DNA of 64,000 nucleotides from Dryocola sp032000125 (GCA_032000125.1 DAMALH010000006.1:62001-126000); one strand, 5' to 3'. Positions 1 through 8,397 are shown, counted from the first letter of the stretch. Notes: generated by a model not told the origin, from the sequence alone. Numbers and translations are program-made.

Positions 1-1599
1 GGCTGCATCAACTTTTTGCTCTGCAAGCATGCGTGCTTTCACGTCATGCTCGGCAAAGCTCATGGAATCCTGAATCATGGCGGCGATTTCTCCGTCGCTC
101 AGGCCATAAGAGGGCCTCACCTGAATGGAAGCTTCCACGCCGGTGGATTTCTCCATGGCGGTGACGCTTAACAGGCCGTCTGCGTCTACCTGGAAGGTTA
201 CGCGGATATGCGCGCCGCCCGCAGGCATAGCCGGAATGCCGCGCAGGGTAAAGCGTGCAAGCGAACGGCAATCCTGCACCAGCTCACGCTCGCCCTGTAG
301 CACCTGAATCGACATCGCGGTCTGGCCGTCTTTAAAGGTGGTAAAGTCCTGCGCCCGCGCCACCGGAATAGTCGTGTTACGCGGAATGACTTTCTCAACC
401 AGGCCGCCCATAGTTTCAAGGCCGAGCGACAGCGGGATAACGTCCAGCAGCAGCATTTCGCTGTCCGGCTTGTTGCCAACCAGAATATCAGCCTGGACGG
501 CCGCGCCAATGGCGACAACTTTATCCGGATCGATGGAGGTGAGCGGCGTGCGGCCAAAGAACTCGCCCACGCGTTCACGCACTAGCGGCACGCGGGTGGA
601 ACCGCCAACCATGACCACTTCCAGAACGTCCGCGGCGTCTACCGCCGCGTCTTTCAGCGCGCGGCGACAGGCCAGAAGCGTTCTTTTTACCAGCGCGGCA
701 ATCAGTTCATCGAACTGCTCGCGGGTCACCGTGCCTTTCCAGCCCGCGACATCAACCGTTGTGCTGTGGGCGTCGCTCAGCGCAATTTTTGCCGCGATAG
801 CAGCATCTAAAAGCTGACGCTGTACGCGGTCGTCGCTGCGATCGGCAACGCCTGCCTGCTCGCGCNNNNNNNNNNCGAAGTCGTCGCCGCCCAGCGCGGA
901 ATCGCCGCCGGTTGCCAGCACTTCAAACACGCCGCGGCTCAAGCGCAGAATAGAAATATCAAAGGTGCCGCCGCCCAGATCGTAGACGGCGATGACGCCT
1001 TCTTTGCCGGAATCCAGACCGTAAGCGATGGCCGCCGCGGTCGGTTCATTCAGCAGTCGCAGCACATGCAGGCCAGCCAGACGCGCCGCGTCTTTGGTGC
1101 CCTGACGCTGTGCATCGTCGAAATACGCGGGAACGGTAATCACCACGCCATCAAGTTCACCTTCCAGCGCTTCGGTAGCGCGAGCGGAGAGCGCCTTGAG
1201 GATATCGGCGGAAATACGCACGGGGTTAAGCAAACCTGCCGGTGTTTCAATCATCGGCAGGCCGTTTTCGCTGGCCCGGAGATGATAAGGCAGATGAGGA
1301 TAGCGCGCCTGAATGTCGGCCAGAGATCGGCCCATCAGACGTTTTACGGAGCTGACCGTGTTCGCCGGATCGAGCGCGGCCTGAGCTCGCGCGTTCCAGC
1401 CCACGTTCAGACCCTCTTGCTGGTAGTGTACGACCGAAGGTAACAGATGGCGCCCTTCGCGGTCAGCCAGCGTTTCGGCTTGCCCACTGCGCACGGTTGC
1501 CACCAGAGAATTGGTAGTACCTAAGTCGATGCCCGCAGCCAGTTTACGCTGGTGCGGCGCGGCGCTCAGGCCGGGCTCACTGATTTGTAATAACGCCAT
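1..1599 (-). CDS. hscA: HscA, Hsp70-class chaperone of Fe-S assembly (partial, with assembly gap)
   Basis: HscA is the specialised Hsp70 that, with HscB, releases the nascent cluster from the IscU scaffold using ATP. The N-terminal nucleotide-binding domain is visible (GIDLGTTNS near residue 23, DLGGGTFD, and later VMVGGSTRVP), followed by the start of the substrate-binding domain (LLLDVIPLSLGLETMGG). The start codon is fixed by alignment with E. coli HscA. The gene runs off the left edge, so the C-terminus is missing. Ten Ns at 866-875 interrupt the codons after GGDDF; the frame is the same on both sides, but only four codons lie between GGDDF and REQAG where E. coli HscA has eight. It is the last visible gene of iscRSUA-hscBA, 13 bp after hscB. 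Confidence 0.97.
   Translation of the reverse strand, partial: MALLQISEPGLSAAPHQRKLAAGIDLGTTNSLVATVRSGQAETLADREGRHLLPSVVHYQQEGLNVGWNARAQAALDPANTVSSVKRLMGRSLADIQARYPHLPYHLRASENGLPMIETPAGLLNPVRISADILKALSARATEALEGELDGVVITVPAYFDDAQRQGTKDAARLAGLHVLRLLNEPTAAAIAYGLDSGKEGVIAVYDLGGGTFDISILRLSRGVFEVLATGGDSALGGDDFXXXXREQAGVADRSDDRVQRQLLDAAIAAKIALSDAHSTTVDVAGWKGTVTREQFDELIAALVKRTLLACRRALKDAAVDAADVLEVVMVGGSTRVPLVRERVGEFFGRTPLTSIDPDKVVAIGAAVQADILVGNKPDSEMLLLDVIPLSLGLETMGGLVEKVIPRNTTIPVARAQDFTTFKDGQTAMSIQVLQGERELVQDCRSLARFTLRGIPAMPAGGAHIRVTFQVDADGLLSVTAMEKSTGVEASIQVRPSYGLSDGEIAAMIQDSMSFAEHDVKARMLAEQKVDAA
866..875. other. Assembly gap of 10 Ns inside hscA
   Basis: A run of ten N sits in the middle of hscA. 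The flanking codons are in frame, but the spacing is four codons shorter than in the E. coli protein. The run is therefore most likely a placeholder for about 22 real bases rather than a true length. Confidence 0.95.
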
Positions 1600-1612
1600 T
1601 TTGAGCTTCCAG

Positions 1613-2128
1613 TTAAAAATCGAGCAGCTTTTCTTCGAGTTGTTCTATTTGGCTGCGCAGTTTATCGAGAAAACGCAATTTTCGCACGGTATCCGCCGCC
1701 TGCGGCCAGTCCTGGGTATCCAGTTGCTGCACCATCTGCGCGCTGCGAGTTTTCACCATCGCATCTACGCCTTTTGCGAAGCTTTCAAGGCGCCCGGCAT
1801 CTTTCGCCTGTTCGATGTTATCAAGCTCTTCACGCAGTTCGAGCTGCTCCATCAAAAACGCGGTATCGCGCACGGTATGCTGCTCGTTTGCGAGATCAAA
1901 CCCGTTGAGAGAGAGGATATACTCGGCGCGCAGCAGCGGGTGACGCAGCGTTTGCCAGGCCTGATTGATGGTTGCAGATTGTTGCACCGCCAGCAGTTGC
2001 TCCGCCTGAGGGCGGCTGGCGTATTTATCCGGATGGAACTGACGCTGCAGCTCCTGGTAACGGGTAGCCAGCAGCTCGGTGTTGACGGTAAAGCCTACCG
2101 GTAACCCAAAGAGGGTAAAGTAATCCAT
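1613..2128 (-). CDS. hscB: HscB, J-domain co-chaperone of Fe-S assembly
   Basis: This 171-residue protein, the same length as E. coli HscB, is the Hsp20/J-type partner that brings IscU to HscA and stimulates its ATPase. The N-terminal J domain contains the diagnostic HPD at about residues 32-34 (QFHPDKYAS). The C-terminal helical bundle that binds IscU follows (AFLMEQLELREELD) and the chain ends EEKLLDF as in E. coli. The frame extends 31 codons upstream into iscA, but the family starts at MDYFTLFGLP, which is used here. It lies between iscA and hscA in the isc operon. Confidence 0.97.
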   Translation of the reverse strand: MDYFTLFGLPVGFTVNTELLATRYQELQRQFHPDKYASRPQAEQLLAVQQSATINQAWQTLRHPLLRAEYILSLNGFDLANEQHTVRDTAFLMEQLELREELDNIEQAKDAGRLESFAKGVDAMVKTRSAQMVQQLDTQDWPQAADTVRKLRFLDKLRSQIEQLEEKLLDF

Positions 2129-2190
2129 AACAGACTCGGGGTTAACGTGGTAAAGCATCATGCCCCACGTTCGCGGGGCATGAGCTGAAA

Positions 2191-2514
2191 TCAGACGTGG
2201 AAGCTTTCGCCGCAGCCACACTCATCTTTAACGTTCGGGTTGGTAAACTTAAACCCTTCGTTAAGCCCTTCTTTCACGAAGTCGAGCACGGTGCCGTCTA
2301 AAAATTGCAGGCTTTTACCATCGACGACCACTTTCACGCCTTTGTCTTCGAACACGGTGTCTTCCACCATCGGTTCATCAACAAATTCCAGAACATAAGC
2401 CATGCCGGAACAGCCAGAAGTGCGCACGCCTAACCGCAGGCCAAAGCCTTTACCGCGGTTGGCTAAAAAGGCATTCACACGATCAGCAGCACTGTCGCTA
2501 AGGGTAATCGACAT
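2191..2514 (-). CDS. iscA: IscA, A-type Fe-S carrier
   Basis: At 107 residues this matches E. coli IscA, a carrier that passes iron-sulfur clusters, mainly 4Fe-4S, to target enzymes. The three cluster-binding cysteines are present: one in GVRTSGCSG and two in the C-terminal CGCGESF. Within the isc operon it is separated from iscU by about 190 bp that hold a dispersed palindromic repeat, an unusually long spacer for this operon. Confidence 0.97.
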   Translation of the reverse strand: MSITLSDSAADRVNAFLANRGKGFGLRLGVRTSGCSGMAYVLEFVDEPMVEDTVFEDKGVKVVVDGKSLQFLDGTVLDFVKEGLNEGFKFTNPNVKDECGCGESFHV

Positions 2515-2535
2515 ACAACAACCTCAATCAGATAT

Positions 2536-2706
2536 TTAACTCGTCATACTTCAAGTTGCAGGGGCGTTGACTGCCCTCACTCCCCCGGTCGCTTACCTGA
2601 GTAAGCTCCAGGGATGATTCGCGCTTCGGGGCCGCTACAGGCAACGTTCAAAACTGCTTATGCAGATTTAGTCCTGAGCTTGCCGCCTGGCTGCAAACTC
2701 GAATTA
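2536..2706. repeat. Dispersed palindromic repeat (YPAL-like) between iscU and iscA
   Basis: The spacer starts TACTTCAAGTTGCAGG and ends CTGCAAACTCGAATTATT, imperfect inverted ends enclosing further pairing arms such as CCCCGGTCGCTTACCTGAG / TAAGCTCCAGGG. This layout and wording resemble the approximately 167-bp palindromic repeats of Yersinia and other Enterobacterales. It contains no gene. Being inside an operon it is transcribed and should fold strongly, which could set the relative amounts of iscU and iscA messages. The family assignment is from memory of the consensus. Confidence 0.7.
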
Positions 2707-2707
2707 T

Positions 2708-3100
2708 TTAAAGTTGTTTTGTTTCACGCTTGCTTTTGTAATCCGCGATAGCCGCTTTGATAGCGTCTTCCGCAAGGATTGAGCAGTGAATCTTCACCGG
2801 CGGCAGTTCGAGTTCGTCTGCGATATCGGTGTTTTTGATCGCCTGCGCTTCGTCCAGGGATTTACCCTTAACCCACTCGGTGACCAGCGAGCTTGAAGCA
2901 ATCGCCGAGCCACAGCCGTAAGTTTTGAAGCGGGCGTCTTCAATAATACCTTCATTGTTGACTTTGATCTGCAACTTCATCACGTCGCCACAGGCTGGCG
3001 CGCCAACCATGCCGGAACCTACGCTGTCGTCGCCGTTGTCAAAAGAACCAACGTTGCGTGGGTTTTCGTAGTGATCAATTACTTTTTCGCTGTAAGCCAT
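2708..3100 (-). CDS. iscU: IscU, Fe-S cluster scaffold
   Basis: IscU is the scaffold on which IscS-derived sulfur and iron are built into a cluster. The 130-residue chain has the three conserved cysteines (GAPACGDVM, KTYGCGSAI, KIHCSILAED) and the HscA recognition motif LPPVK just before the last one. It is two residues longer than E. coli IscU (ending TKQL), because the stop lies slightly further on. It follows iscS by about 30 bp; a palindromic repeat lies downstream. Confidence 0.98.
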   Translation of the reverse strand: MAYSEKVIDHYENPRNVGSFDNGDDSVGSGMVGAPACGDVMKLQIKVNNEGIIEDARFKTYGCGSAIASSSLVTEWVKGKSLDEAQAIKNTDIADELELPPVKIHCSILAEDAIKAAIADYKSKRETKQL

Positions 3101-3130
3101 TTTTACTTCTCCTGAATCCGAAACCGATAA

Positions 3131-4345
3131 TTAGTGGTGAGCCCATTCGATGGAGTTAATATCCACGCCCTGTTTGAACATTTCCCACAGCGGGGAAAGG
3201 TCGCGCAGACGGCCGATGGATTTACGTACCAGCTCGATGGTGTAGTCGATCTCTTCTTCAGTGGTAAAACGACCCAAAGAGAAACGGATGGAGCTGTGAG
3301 CGAGTTCGTCACTCATACCCAGCGCACGCAGCACGTAAGACGGCTCAAGGCTTGCTGAGGTACAGGCGGAGCCAGAAGAAACCGCGAGGTCTTTCAGCGC
3401 CATGATCAAAGACTCACCTTCAACGTAGTTAAAGCTCACGTTAAGGATATTCGGAGCGCCGTGCTCCAGATCGCCGTTCAGATACACTTCTTCCATATCT
3501 TTCACGCCGTTCCACAGACGGTTACGCAAAGTGCGCAGACGGGCCATCTCGGACTCCATCTCCTCTTTTGCGATGCGGTAAGCTTCGCCCATGCCGACGA
3601 TCTGGTGCACAGGCAAGGTGCCTGAACGCATGCCGCGCTCGTGGCCGCCACCGTGAACCTGCGCTTCAATACGAATACGCGGCTTACGACGAACGTAGAG
3701 TGCGCCAATACCTTTAGGACCGTAGATTTTGTGGCCGGAGAAGGACATCAAATCAACTTTCAGCGTGCTGAGATCGATAGGCAGTTTGCCCACGCTCTGG
3801 GTAGCATCCACATGGTAAATGATGCCGCGCGCACGGCACATTTCGCCGATGGCCGCGATATCCTGCACCACGCCGATTTCGTTGTTTACGTGCATGACGG
3901 AAACCAGAATAGTGTCGTCACGCATTGCCGCTTCAAGCGCCTGCAGAGAAACGATGCCGTTGCTCTCTGGCGCAAGGTATGTGACCTCGAACCCTTCGCG
4001 CTCAAGCTGGCGACAGGTATCCAGCACGGCTTTATGTTCGGTTTTTACGGTGATGATGTGCTTGCCTTTCTTCTGATAGAAGTTGGCGGCACCTTTAATA
4101 GCGAGGTTATCAGATTCAGTTGCGCCTGATGTGAAGACTATCTCACGCGGGTCAGCGCCCACCAGGTCGGCGATTTGGTTACGAGCGATATCAACCGCTT
4201 CTTCCGCCTGCCACCCAAAGCGGTGCGAGCGGGAGGCCGGGTTACCGAAGGTTCCGTCCATCGTCAAAAACTGCATCATCTTCTCGGCAACACGCGGATC
4301 GACAGGCGTAGTTGCGGAGTAGTCCAAATAAATCGGTAATTTCAT
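3131..4345 (-). CDS. iscS: IscS, cysteine desulfurase
   Basis: This 404-residue PLP enzyme takes sulfur from cysteine to make a protein persulfide for Fe-S clusters, thiolated tRNA and other cofactors. The PLP lysine is in SFSGHKIYGPKG (about residue 206) and the mobile active-site cysteine is in SSGSACTSAS (about residue 328). Length and C-terminus (INSIEWAHH) match E. coli IscS. It is separated from iscR by a spacer with a long hairpin; in E. coli this spacer is where small RNA RyhB splits the iscR and iscSUA messages. Confidence 0.98.
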   Translation of the reverse strand: MKLPIYLDYSATTPVDPRVAEKMMQFLTMDGTFGNPASRSHRFGWQAEEAVDIARNQIADLVGADPREIVFTSGATESDNLAIKGAANFYQKKGKHIITVKTEHKAVLDTCRQLEREGFEVTYLAPESNGIVSLQALEAAMRDDTILVSVMHVNNEIGVVQDIAAIGEMCRARGIIYHVDATQSVGKLPIDLSTLKVDLMSFSGHKIYGPKGIGALYVRRKPRIRIEAQVHGGGHERGMRSGTLPVHQIVGMGEAYRIAKEEMESEMARLRTLRNRLWNGVKDMEEVYLNGDLEHGAPNILNVSFNYVEGESLIMALKDLAVSSGSACTSASLEPSYVLRALGMSDELAHSSIRFSLGRFTTEEEIDYTIELVRKSIGRLRDLSPLWEMFKQGVDINSIEWAHH

Positions 4346-4378
4346 TGCTCTTAAGCTCCGTACATCACTTCAATACGA

Positions 4379-4430
4379 AGAATCAGGCAGAAAAAGTCCA
4401 GCCGGGTGCGACGCACCCGAGCCTGATTCT
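4379..4430 (-). promoter_or_regulatory. Long hairpin in the iscR-iscS spacer
   Basis: Ten bases at each end (AGAATCAGGC and GCCTGATTCT) are perfectly complementary, and an inner arm CGGGTGCG/CGCACCCG pairs as well. No T run follows, so it looks like an mRNA stability or processing element rather than a terminator. In E. coli the same spacer is structured and protects the iscR half after RyhB-directed cleavage; that role here is inferred. Confidence 0.65.
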
Positions 4431-4463
4431 AAAAATGCTTTCTATATACTTAATCGATGCTGC

Positions 4464-4952
4464 TTATGCGCGCAGTTTAACGTCGATGGCGTCCTGAGAA
4501 CGCGTGGTGCGATGGTTTTCGTGCTGCTGACGGTCTGACACATCCAGTACTTCCTGGTTATTCACCAGTTCACCTAAGGTTATATTGTTCAAAAAGCCGG
4601 TCAGACGGTCGCTCAGATCGCGCCACAGCGCATGGGTCAGGCACTTATCGCCGCCCTGGCATCCGCCTTTACCCTGACAACGGGTTGCGTCGACGGATTC
4701 ATCAACGGCGCTGATCACTTCGCCCACCGCGATGCTGCCTGCATCTTTACCCAACAGATAACCGCCGCCAGGACCGCGCACACTGGAAACCAGGCCATTT
4801 TTACGCAGGCGCGAGAACAACTGCTCCAGATAGGAGAGTGAAATACCCTGACGTTCGGAAATATCAGCTAACGGAACCGGGCCCGATTCGGAGTTCAACG
4901 CAACGTCGAGCATTGCGGTCACAGCGTAGCGCCCTTTTGATGTCAGTCTCAT
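4464..4952 (-). CDS. iscR: IscR, Fe-S sensing Rrf2-family regulator
   Basis: IscR binds a 2Fe-2S cluster and, when loaded, represses its own operon; the apo form controls other genes. The 162-residue chain matches E. coli IscR, with the winged-helix domain MRLTSKGRYAV...SYLEQLFSRLR followed by the cluster ligands in RCQGKGGCQGGDKC and the downstream His (LTHALW). The frame is open 34 codons further upstream, but the family start MRLTSKG is used. First gene of the isc operon, with an IscR-type operator just upstream. Confidence 0.97.
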   Translation of the reverse strand: MRLTSKGRYAVTAMLDVALNSESGPVPLADISERQGISLSYLEQLFSRLRKNGLVSSVRGPGGGYLLGKDAGSIAVGEVISAVDESVDATRCQGKGGCQGGDKCLTHALWRDLSDRLTGFLNNITLGELVNNQEVLDVSDRQQHENHRTTRSQDAIDVKLRA

Positions 4953-5033
4953 GTCTTGCTTAACCTCAAATAGCCCCTCGAGCCGGGGGTTTTTAAAAAT
5001 GTGATTGTCCACATAGCAGGCCGCAAGTCTGAC

Positions 5034-5058
5034 ATTCCTGAGTAAATTGGTCAACTAT
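5034..5058 (-). promoter_or_regulatory. IscR type 1 operator upstream of iscR
   Basis: On the minus strand the sequence ATAGTTGACCAATTTACTC followed by AGGAAT fits the type 1 IscR consensus (ATASYYGACTRWWWYAGTCRRSTAT) well. A weaker related copy, ATACTTGAGTAAATTGGTGG, lies immediately upstream at about 5064-5083. E. coli has the same paired arrangement for [2Fe-2S]-IscR autorepression. Confidence 0.75.
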
Positions 5059-5082
5059 TTAACCCACCAATTTACTCAAGTA

Positions 5083-5820
5083 TTATTTGCCCGATTTTTT
5101 GTCGCTTTCAATTGAGGAAAGCATGCCGCGCAGGATACTAAGCTCTTGACTTTCCGGGCGTGCACGGGTGAACAGACGACGAACTCTGTTCATCACCTGC
5201 CCTGGATGATTGGCACGAATAAAGCCCGAATTGAGCATAACCCGCTCAAGGTGGTCGTAGAAACGCTCCAGATCGTCAACCAGCGGATAAGGCGCTTCTT
5301 CCTCTGCTTCTACTTCAGCGCCCTCATGCTGGGTAGCAAGCCAGGCAATGCGTACTTCATAAGCAAGGATTTGCACGGCCATGGCGAGGTTCAGCGAGCT
5401 GTATTCCGGGTTAGCCTGAATGGCGACGTGGTAATGGCACTTTTGCAGCTCTTCATTTGTTAAGCCGACGCGCTCGCGGCCAAACACAATCGCCACCGGC
5501 GCATGCTTAGCTTCTGAAATGCTTTTCAGGCCGCACTCACGCGGGTCCAGCATTGGCCACGGCAGCGTACGGGAACGCGCGCTGGTGCCGACGACAAGGC
5601 TGCAGCCTGCAAGGGCCTCGTCCAGCGTATCGACGATTTTCGCATCGCCAATTACGTCGCTGGCTCCGGCAGCAAGCGCGATTGCCTGCGAATCTGGCTT
5701 CACCAGCGGGTTAACCAGCCACAGATTTGTTAATCCCATCGTTTTCATTGCACGGGCCACCGAGCCCATGTTGCCGGTATGGGAAGTTTCCACCAGCACA
5801 ATACGTACGTTATCCAGCAT
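5083..5820 (-). CDS. trmJ: TrmJ, tRNA Cm32/Um32 methyltransferase
   Basis: TrmJ is a SPOUT-class methyltransferase that 2'-O-methylates nucleotide 32 in the anticodon loop of several tRNAs. The 245-residue chain shows the N-terminal RIVLVETSHTGNMGSVARAM motif and the knotted SAM pocket (VAIVFGRERVGLTNEE, YSSLNLAMAVQILAYE). A charged C-terminal extension follows, as in E. coli TrmJ (246 aa). It lies upstream of the isc operon on the same strand and is divergent from suhB, as in E. coli. Confidence 0.96.
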   Translation of the reverse strand: MLDNVRIVLVETSHTGNMGSVARAMKTMGLTNLWLVNPLVKPDSQAIALAAGASDVIGDAKIVDTLDEALAGCSLVVGTSARSRTLPWPMLDPRECGLKSISEAKHAPVAIVFGRERVGLTNEELQKCHYHVAIQANPEYSSLNLAMAVQILAYEVRIAWLATQHEGAEVEAEEEAPYPLVDDLERFYDHLERVMLNSGFIRANHPGQVMNRVRRLFTRARPESQELSILRGMLSSIESDKKSGK

Positions 5821-5869
5821 GCTTAATTAATAGCCTTAAAAGAATATCGCAATATCTTATCATAACCCT

Positions 5870-5898
5870 GGGACATAATCCGAACGCTCTGCTATACT
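5870..5898 (+). promoter_or_regulatory. Probable sigma70 promoter of suhB
   Basis: A -10 hexamer TATACT (5893-5898) stands 17 bp after GGGACA (5870-5875), a partial -35. A boxA element lies between this promoter and the suhB start. Confidence 0.55.
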
Positions 5899-5912
5899 CC
5901 GCCGCGTTTTCC

Positions 5913-5923
5913 GTTCTTTAACA
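5913..5923 (+). promoter_or_regulatory. boxA element in the suhB leader
   Basis: GTTCTTTAACA matches the rRNA boxA core (GCTCTTTAACA) at all but one position and lies 17 bp before the suhB start. In E. coli a NusB/NusE-bound boxA in the suhB 5' UTR mediates autoregulation by SuhB; the same is inferred here. Confidence 0.65.
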
Positions 5924-5940
5924 TCCAGTGAGAGAGACCG

Positions 5941-6744
5941 ATGCATCCGATGCTCAACATCGCCGTGCGTGCTGCGCGCAAGGCGGGTAATTTAATTGCC
6001 AAAAACTACGAAACCCCAGACGCTGTTGAAGCGAGCCAAAAAGGCAGCAACGATTTTGTGACCAACGTTGATAAAGACGCCGAGCGCCTGATTATCGAAG
6101 TTATTCATAAATCTTATCCGCAACACACCATCATCGCCGAAGAATCAGGCGAGTTAGCGGGTAGCGACCAGGATGTGCAATGGGTTATCGATCCACTGGA
6201 TGGCACCACCAACTTCATGAAGCGTCTGCCGCACTTTTCGGTTTCTATCGCTGTTCGCGTTAAGGGCCGTACCGAAGTCGCCGTAGTATATGACCCAATG
6301 CGTAACGAGCTGTTCACCGCCGTTCGCGGCCAGGGCGCACAGCTAAACGGTTATCGTCTGCGCGGCAGTTCTGCCCGCGATCTCGACGGCACTATCCTCG
6401 CAACGGGTTTCCCGTTTAAAGCTAAACAACACGCCACGCCTTATATGAACATCGTGACCAAACTGTTCACGCAGTGTGCAGACTTCCGTCGCACCGGTTC
6501 TGCTGCGCTGGATCTGTCCTACGTTGCCGCAGGCCGCGTTGACGGTTTCTTCGAAATTGGCCTGAAGCCGTGGGACTTTGCCGCAGGTGAGCTGATTGCG
6601 CGTGAAGCCGGCAGCCTGGTATGTGATTTCACCGGTGGCCATAACTACCTGATGACAGGCAACATCGTTGCAGGTAACCCACGCGTAGTAAAAGCGATGC
6701 TGTCTACGATGCGTGATGAGCTGAGCGAAGCGCTGAAGCGTTAA
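5941..6744 (+). CDS. suhB: SuhB, inositol-1-monophosphatase family / Nus factor
   Basis: The 267-residue protein, the same length as in E. coli, has the metal-binding motifs of the inositol monophosphatase family: EESG (near residue 67), WVIDPLDGTTNF (near 81-92) and KPWDFAAGELIAREAGS near the C-terminus. In E. coli the protein also joins the ribosomal RNA antitermination complex with NusB/NusE. It is single, divergent from trmJ, and followed by a strong hairpin shared with the convergent transporter gene. Confidence 0.97.
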   Translation: MHPMLNIAVRAARKAGNLIAKNYETPDAVEASQKGSNDFVTNVDKDAERLIIEVIHKSYPQHTIIAEESGELAGSDQDVQWVIDPLDGTTNFMKRLPHFSVSIAVRVKGRTEVAVVYDPMRNELFTAVRGQGAQLNGYRLRGSSARDLDGTILATGFPFKAKQHATPYMNIVTKLFTQCADFRRTGSAALDLSYVAAGRVDGFFEIGLKPWDFAAGELIAREAGSLVCDFTGGHNYLMTGNIVAGNPRVVKAMLSTMRDELSEALKR

Positions 6745-6753
6745 TTTAGCGAG

Positions 6754-6779
6754 ATGCCTTCCTCGGGCGAGGAAGGCAT
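6754..6779. terminator. Bidirectional hairpin between suhB and the NicO gene
   Basis: A perfect 12-bp stem (ATGCCTTCCTCG / CGAGGAAGGCAT) lies between the two convergent stop codons. There is no long T run on either side, so it may act as a transcript end protector as much as an intrinsic terminator. Confidence 0.55.
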
Positions 6780-7759
6780 TAAAAAGGCCGAATCCCCCGC
6801 ACCGCCGGTTGAGCACTCAGCCACATCACCACCGCCGCAAGAATCAGTATTACGCTTCCTGCCAGCGCAAGCGTTGCCCAGCCAATTTGCCGCCACAGCG
6901 CCGGTGCTTTATTCCTGCTCAGGCGAACCGCAAACGTGCGAAAACTGTGTACCAGCAGCGCAAGGCCGGAAATAGTAACCGACGTCCCTGCCGCCATCGC
7001 CAGCGCGGAAAACATCCCCCAGCTAAACACGCCAATAACTTTACTAAACAGCAGCACCATAATCGCACCGGAACATGGGCGCATTCCCATCGACAGAACA
7101 ATAGTCGCACGGGCACGCCAGTCCTCTCCTGCGGCCAGCTGTTCTTTTGTCGGCAGATGCTGGTGCCCGCAGCCGCAATTAGCGTCATGAACATGATGCG
7201 CGGTGAAGGCCGTAAATTTTTTCGGCTTGCGCAGCGCCTGCCACAGTTTACGCAGCGCACGCACACCAAGCATCGCGCCCAACATGCCAACTAAAACGTA
7301 GCTGCTTTTCTCCAGCCAGAAACTGCTCATATGAAGCTGGCGAGAAGGCAAATGCAGAACGCCGAGTACGACGACCACAAGCGCTATCGCCACCAGCCCC
7401 TGTAAAAGCGAAGCGGCGAACGTCAGCTTCAGGCTGCTTTTCAACTGCGAAGGATGAGTGGCGAGCCATGTTGTTATCACGACCTTGCCGTGTCCCGGCC
7501 CCAGAGCATGCAGCACGCCGTAAACAAGGCTGAACGACAGCAAAGACCACCCTGCTCGCGCAGGGTTTTCCGCCACCTGATGCAGCAGACTGCTTAACTG
7601 CTGATTAATTAATTTTTGCCATGCGGCGCTTTGCAGCAGGATTTGCGGCCAGTATTGCCATACGGCATACAGCGCGCTCATCGACACCAGCAGAAATAGC
7701 GCCAGCGGCCACATATGCAGCCAGCGTCCTTTAGGCTTATCGCAGAAAACTACTGACAT
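6779..7759 (-). CDS. NicO/RcnA-family nickel-cobalt transporter
   Basis: A membrane protein of about 326 residues with six or more hydrophobic segments. The signature GVLHALGPGHGKVV (about residue 84) and GMRPCSGAIMVLLFS (about 226) are those of the NicO family, which includes the Ni/Co exporter RcnA. Between them lies a His/Cys-rich stretch, HHVHDANCGCGHQH, likely to bind metal. The start overlaps the end of the DUF1007 gene by about 10 bp; a later methionine (MWPLALF) is an alternative. Import versus export cannot be told from the sequence. E. coli K-12 has no such pair here. Confidence 0.88.
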   Translation of the reverse strand: MSVVFCDKPKGRWLHMWPLALFLLVSMSALYAVWQYWPQILLQSAAWQKLINQQLSSLLHQVAENPARAGWSLLSFSLVYGVLHALGPGHGKVVITTWLATHPSQLKSSLKLTFAASLLQGLVAIALVVVVLGVLHLPSRQLHMSSFWLEKSSYVLVGMLGAMLGVRALRKLWQALRKPKKFTAFTAHHVHDANCGCGHQHLPTKEQLAAGEDWRARATIVLSMGMRPCSGAIMVLLFSKVIGVFSWGMFSALAMAAGTSVTISGLALLVHSFRTFAVRLSRNKAPALWRQIGWATLALAGSVILILAAVVMWLSAQPAVRGIRPF

Positions 7760-8397
7760 TGTAAGGTTACCTGCTGAGCGAACTGTTTACCCAACTCCAA
7801 ATCCTCCGGCGGCGCATCGGCCTTATCAAGGGACTGCGCGAAAGCCAGCGTATCTTCCGTTGGCTGGGGGGTTTTCACGGTAATTTTGCAGCGCCGGGCA
7901 AGCTCACTGGGCAGCTTTGCGTCTGTGGGCTGGGCATAGCTCATATCAACAAAGTAGGTCGGGTCAAAGGTGGCAAAAGTATAAGTTTGCCCCTGCAAAG
8001 GCTGCGGATGGGCCAGCGGCAATATAAAGGTAAGCATCGCCTGATGATTAACCCGCGCAAGGCTATATTCGGTGGGTAAATTATTGAACTTCACTTTTTC
8101 ACCGTTATGCCAGAATTCGGTAAAGTAGTGCTGGCCCAGCACGTTAGCCATGACCTCTGCAGCAAGCTTCTTCCAGACGGGAGAATCCGGCTTTGCATCA
8201 CCCGCGTCATACAGTAGATCTGCTGAAGTGATTTCATCCATCGTCCACTGCATCTTCAGGCCGGTCATTTGCCCGTCTTTTACCATCACCGTAGACACAA
8301 GCGTGATGAAACTGTGAGGATGCGCCAGCGCAACGGGTGCCCAAAACGCCGTAGCAAGTGCCATCGTCCTTATTGTGATATACAAATTCCCGCGCAT
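7750..8397 (-). CDS. DUF1007 periplasmic protein, partner of the NicO transporter
   Basis: A 215-residue protein with an N-terminal signal peptide (MRGNLYITIRTMALATAFWAP region, predicted cleavage after ALA before HPHS). Mature residues begin with a His motif (HPHSF) that could bind metal. It matches the DUF1007 family, whose genes are typically next to or fused with NicO transporters. The start was chosen at MRGN because GAGGGG precedes it. Overlap with the transporter start implies translational coupling; a role in metal delivery to or from the transporter is inferred. Confidence 0.82.
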   Translation of the reverse strand: MRGNLYITIRTMALATAFWAPVALAHPHSFITLVSTVMVKDGQMTGLKMQWTMDEITSADLLYDAGDAKPDSPVWKKLAAEVMANVLGQHYFTEFWHNGEKVKFNNLPTEYSLARVNHQAMLTFILPLAHPQPLQGQTYTFATFDPTYFVDMSYAQPTDAKLPSELARRCKITVKTPQPTEDTLAFAQSLDKADAPPEDLELGKQFAQQVTLQCQ

